From contig CM068314.1 in the NCBI GenBank assembly GCA_034766995.1, positions 37,866,708-37,930,707 on the forward strand: 64,000 nt of DNA. The letters are read 5' to 3'. Position numbers and translations under genes: made by a program. The DNA comes from Acanthacorydalis orientalis (taxonomy: Eukaryota > Arthropoda > Insecta > Megaloptera > Corydalidae). Shown one piece after another: positions 60,449-64,000 of this stretch. Numbering within the stretch: position 1 is the first letter of the stretch; each line of letters opens with the position of its first letter. The notes beneath the pieces are model-generated. The model was not told the origin of the DNA, ran no database searches, and was given only the letters and a program-made list of their open reading frames with translations.

Positions 60449-60509
60449 AATTTGATAGAATATTTAAATATTATAAGGTATTAACAATATTTAAATATTC
60501 TATCAAATT
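60449..60509. repeat. 24-bp perfect inverted repeat
   Basis: Arm 60449-60472 (AATTTGATAGAATATTTAAA and four more bases) and its exact reverse complement at 60486-60509, with a 13-bp spacer. It could form a stable hairpin in DNA or RNA. Confidence 0.95.
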
Positions 60510-60805
60510 AAATATTTTATCTAATGGAAAGAAATATAATAATTACTCTAACAATTATTTTCTTTGTATTCGTATATCTCTATCTGTAAAATCAATGTAT
60601 TAGTTAGGAGATAATTAAATTACTATGACAATTTAATACATAGAAATTAAATCCTTTCAAATATTTTTATTGGGTAGCTTAATTATTTTTCTTGTTTAAA
60701 CTTTGAATTTGGCGTTAAATACAAATATTTTAATTTTAATTAAAAAATGATACGGAATGTTTTTAAAATAATATATATTTAATATATTTTTAACACAATA
60801 CACAT

Positions 60806-60807
<2 letters not shown>

Positions 60808-60833
<26 letters not shown>
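60808..60833. repeat. (TA)n microsatellite
   Basis: About 13 TA units. Confidence 0.94.
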
Positions 60834-60836
<3 letters not shown>

Positions 60837-61135
60837 TAATTTTAGTTTTCAAATATTTCACAAATTTCACTTAGAATAATATTTTTCAACAAATCGTTTT
60901 ACGTTTTATTTTTGTATTTTTTGAAATATTATTAAAATCATTCCTATAAGCTTGCTTTTTATAATAATAAATATTGCATCATCTTGAAATCTGTCTATAT
61001 CATAAAATAAAATATAGGAAATTCATTTCATTACATGCAATGTTTCTAAGTTCAAATTATGTTTTATTAATATATTTTCAGTTCTTTGTTATCAGAATTA
61101 AAATATAAAACAGAGATTTTATGTTCTCTTCTAAT

Positions 61136-61146
61136 GCATGTATGTG

Positions 61147-61178
<32 letters not shown>

Positions 61179-61190
61179 GTACTTGCGTGT
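61136..61190. repeat. (TG/TA)n microsatellite
   Basis: ATGTATGTGTATA then about 15 TA units, then TGCGTGTGTG. Confidence 0.93.
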
Positions 61191-61375
61191 GTGAAGTGTA
61201 ACTATAAAACATAAAATGTAAAACTTTGAAAATACATTATTCAAATCTTCACATAAAGTATTGTATATTGAGATATATATTTTTATGGAACTTCTTTTAC
61301 AGCAGCCATAAAAAATAGATTTTGAATTTAAATAATTTACTTACGAACCAAAACACTCATATATAATACGCATAC

Positions 61376-61450
61376 ACACCTATGTGTGTTTATATATATA
61401 TATATATATACATTTATATATATAAATATATATATATATGTATATGTTCA
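61376..61450. repeat. (TA)n compound microsatellite
   Basis: TA runs with TTTA, AAAT and TG interruptions. Confidence 0.94.
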
Positions 61451-63822
61451 TGTGTTTGTGTTTATACACGAAAAAATGTCTTAATTCTTGAAGAAAACTT
61501 CAACTTCTGTTTTTACCTTTCTCAAATGAATCCTTTTTCATCACATTTTTTTTCGGATCAAAAATATTAAACAAATTATTATTAATATATTTTATTGCTG
61601 TTCATGCGCAATTCCATACCAGTGATATCATTTTTAGAGCCCCAAGGTACAGATCTTTTTAAATATAATTTCAATTTTTGTAAGTTAGAAATATAGAGAT
61701 GTATTTACATTATTTACACACTTTTCAATTTTAATATATTTTATTGTGTTCAAAATTGTGTTAAAATTGAAATTTATTAAAAAATATATTAAATTAAAAT
61801 AAAGCAAGGTTTTGAGAAGTATTGAAACTGATTCATTTTTAATTTCATTACACAATTTCATGACATACAAAAGTATAAAATGAAATTGTCATAAAACTGA
61901 TTGGTTTTATTCTGTTTTTTATTCATATTCTTATAACTTAGAATTGAAATTTATTAAATTTTATATTATTATATCTATCTAAATTTCAACTAAAATCTAA
62001 TTCCTTTTGCAGTACTTAATACTTTTTGTTCATTTAAGCAATATTTAAAAATTAAATGATCGTATATACTTTTTGAGTATGTAATTATTAATTATTAAAT
62101 GTCATAAAAGATCATTAAGAATACTAAAAAAAATATCTGGTTAAAATAATTTCATCAGTAATTTTTTTTAATTTTTTCACACAATGTTCATTAAGTCACA
62201 CATTTATTTAAAAAATCATTTTTCATTTTAATAAGTGTAAATATTTAATATTTTTAAAAATATATGATTATTTTTATTGAACATTTATTTTGTTTTTACG
62301 GTAATTAGTGTATTATTATGGATCAATTATTATTATAAGAGTAAATAAATTTGTAAAATTTTTCGCATATAAATTTATAAAAAAATCAACATAGTTGAAT
62401 ATATAAATATTAAAAATATATAAACTATAATCAAATATATTATTATTAAAGGTTTTTTTAATATTATTCAATTTTTCATTTAAAAGATGCGTATATTTAT
62501 ATATTTATTTGGTTTGAAATATTTATTCAATTAATCTGTTATTTTAAAATGTAAATAAATTTTAATTTGTTTAAAAAGTCTGAGCTATTATATGCAGTCA
62601 AATTAGAAACTTATTAACATACAAATTTAGGTTTATTTATGAATAATATTTTTTAAATAATAACCATATTTGTTTTAGTGTTATGATAATTTTTAAACGT
62701 GCTTTTAGATTATTTTTTAATAAATAGTTTAAAATCTTAAAAGAAAGGTTTTATATTAAAATATGTTAAAATCGTTAAAAATTCAAATTTAAAACATTTC
62801 TTCTATTTTTTTATTCTTTTTTTACTCGTAACTTTTATATTTTCATCATATATTAAAAAAAGTGAATGGTCAAAAATAAATGCTGTACTGTCAAGAACAT
62901 CTATTTGAAAATGACGACATAATGAAAAATCATTTTCATACCACAGAATGACATTAAAGTAAATTATCAAAAAAAAAATAAAAATGTTAACATACCTCAC
63001 GCAACTTCAGACATCAAGCTATCATTTTTAAAAATTGGCACGTTCACAAACTAAATGTTTTATTGTTAATTAATTTAAGCAACACGTCGAGTGTACTTAA
63101 AATAAAAAATATATATAACAGCACTATATTTCATTACTAAAATAGTCAGAGATCCATTACAAAAAAAGTTTATCTCAACCACCTGTTTCTAAATTCAACT
63201 TTTACACTGCATTATCACGAAAACGATTATGAAAAGTGTTATTCATACAAGTTTTTTTCAAGCTGTTCTTTTTTTGTATTTTGTAAATATTTTAGATTAT
63301 ATTTTAGTAAACACATATATTATATACATCACATGAAAGACATTCAAGAAATCTTATTTAACATAGAAAATTTAATTAAATTGTCTATTTTATATAAAAC
63401 AAATAATATATCTGAGTTGGGCGTTTAAATGCGTACCACTTATTGTAATTATTTTAGTTCTTTGTTTATCTGCATGAACATGTAATGTTTTTTTTTTAAT
63501 GTTTATGTTAGAGTAATGTTATTATTCTGTCTCGGAACTTTTGAATAAAACTCTTAAAAAATAAAAACGGCGATTTGAATATTTTATGTGAATTTTATGA
63601 AACGAATTAACTTTATATGTGTATGTATCGTGAAGTATAAAACAAGACATTAAATTAATTTCGAGAAAACAATTAATCAACTTTTAAATTCGCATCACAT
63701 TTAATGCACCACATAAATAAAATGTCATATTAAAAGTACGATACCAGTCTTCATGCACATGTGAAATAGCGTATTTACAATCCAAGCGTAACGACTATAG
63801 TCTTTGCAATCACGCGACTTAC

Positions 63823-63990
63823 TCGCACCAGAAGCTCAGCATACAGCTGCCTCCGGTGGTCCGTGTTCGACACCCGACGTTCCCGCGCCTCAGTTCGAGC
63901 CCAGACACCGGTCGTCGCAGCAGCAGCTACCTTCTGTAGCTTGATCCTCTACGATGGGATACGATAGAACGAAGTACGCATGCGTATACT
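63823..63990 (-). other. G+C-rich block with splice donor; candidate 5' UTR exon or promoter
   Basis: About 150 bp of CpG-containing, G+C-rich sequence unlike everything near it. Read on the minus strand it ends GGTGCGA/GTAAGTCG, with the boundary between 63823 and 63822, a strong donor. It lies upstream of the minus-strand receptor exon. The only ATG near its end (at about 63844) opens a seven-codon frame ending in TAA that runs across the donor, and splicing to the proposed acceptor also gives a quick stop, so under this model the block is untranslated. A 50-codon plus frame (TRTRSSAYSCLRWS, VRAQTPVVAAAATF) is also open, so a coding exon of another gene cannot be excluded. The link to the receptor is inference. 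Confidence 0.42.
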
Positions 63991-64000
63991 ATATGACGTT

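Larger units (their letters stand above)
59959..63822. other. AT-rich non-coding stretch, probably receptor intron
   Basis: No exon or transposase found. A higher-complexity island at about 60105-60240 (TCTGCCGGTTGTTTGAC; TCTGCCAGCAACGGTACAG) could not be assigned. Microsatellites and one hairpin are listed separately. Confidence 0.55.

Noticed and set aside
1081..61450. Regularly spaced repeats considered as CRISPR arrays
   Set aside because: All are dinucleotide or tetranucleotide microsatellites; there are no conserved repeats with unique spacers, and the DNA is eukaryotic.
1..64000. tRNA, rRNA or other structured RNA genes
   Set aside because: Nothing with a cloverleaf, GGTTCGAATCC-type arm or conserved rRNA blocks was found by eye; a covariance-model scan would be needed to exclude diverged small RNAs.

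Overview
This is eukaryotic nuclear DNA, most likely from an arthropod and probably an insect with a very AT-rich genome (by eye, G+C is about one fifth to one quarter). The reasons are the absence of dense bacterial-style coding, a spliced receptor exon, dozens of (TA)n/(CA)n microsatellites, and decayed transposons of insect-typical families: mariner/Tc1-like elements including the clade with a DUF4817-type helix-turn-helix, pogo/Tigger, Helitron, and a Jockey-like LINE. A very AT-rich parasitoid wasp would fit, but the species cannot be fixed from the sequence.

The one convincing host protein-coding segment is a minus-strand exon at 50386-50866. It encodes the N-terminus and first transmembrane helix of a class A aminergic G-protein-coupled receptor, most like the insect 5-HT1 serotonin receptor group. 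It ends at a consensus splice donor inside TM1. No TM2-TM7 exon is recognisable in the 50 kb downstream of it (positions 1-50385), so most of the window looks like receptor intron filled with repeats and dead transposons. A CpG-containing, G+C-richer block at the right edge (about 63823-63990) carries a minus-strand GTAAGT donor and is a candidate 5' untranslated exon or promoter of the same gene. That link is inference.

Layout. 1-3.8 kb is non-coding. 3.85-4.9 kb holds a Helitron 3' fragment and a mariner 5' fragment. 4.9-11.4 kb is empty apart from microsatellites. 11.4-11.8 kb is a Helitron-type non-autonomous element. 14.6 kb has the start of a DUF4817-type transposon. 16.4 kb has a 118-bp foldback. 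18.6-19.65 kb is a nearly full-length dead mariner. 20.7-22.0 kb is a long inverted repeat enclosing a second Helitron fragment. 22-37 kb is mostly empty AT-rich DNA with an unclassified protein-like segment at 28.75-29.0 kb. 37.07-37.3 kb is an unclassified open frame. 39.8 kb has an internally deleted mariner. 44-46 kb has a giant (TA) array, a pogo-like terminus and an internally deleted DUF4817-type transposon. 47.35-48.3 kb is a Helitron-type element interrupted by a 5'-truncated LINE with an apparent 8-bp target duplication. 50.4-50.9 kb is the receptor exon. 51.8-52.1 kb has another DUF4817-type relic. 54.4 kb has a Helitron 3' tip. 59.1-59.5 kb is a pogo/Tigger relic. 63.8-64 kb is the G+C-rich edge.

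Apart from the receptor, nothing here forms a working pathway. The strongest pattern outside the gene is a Helitron-like family: two loci with helicase C-terminus relics, two related non-autonomous elements and two solitary G+C-rich termini. All domain assignments were made by reading translations by eye; no database search was run.
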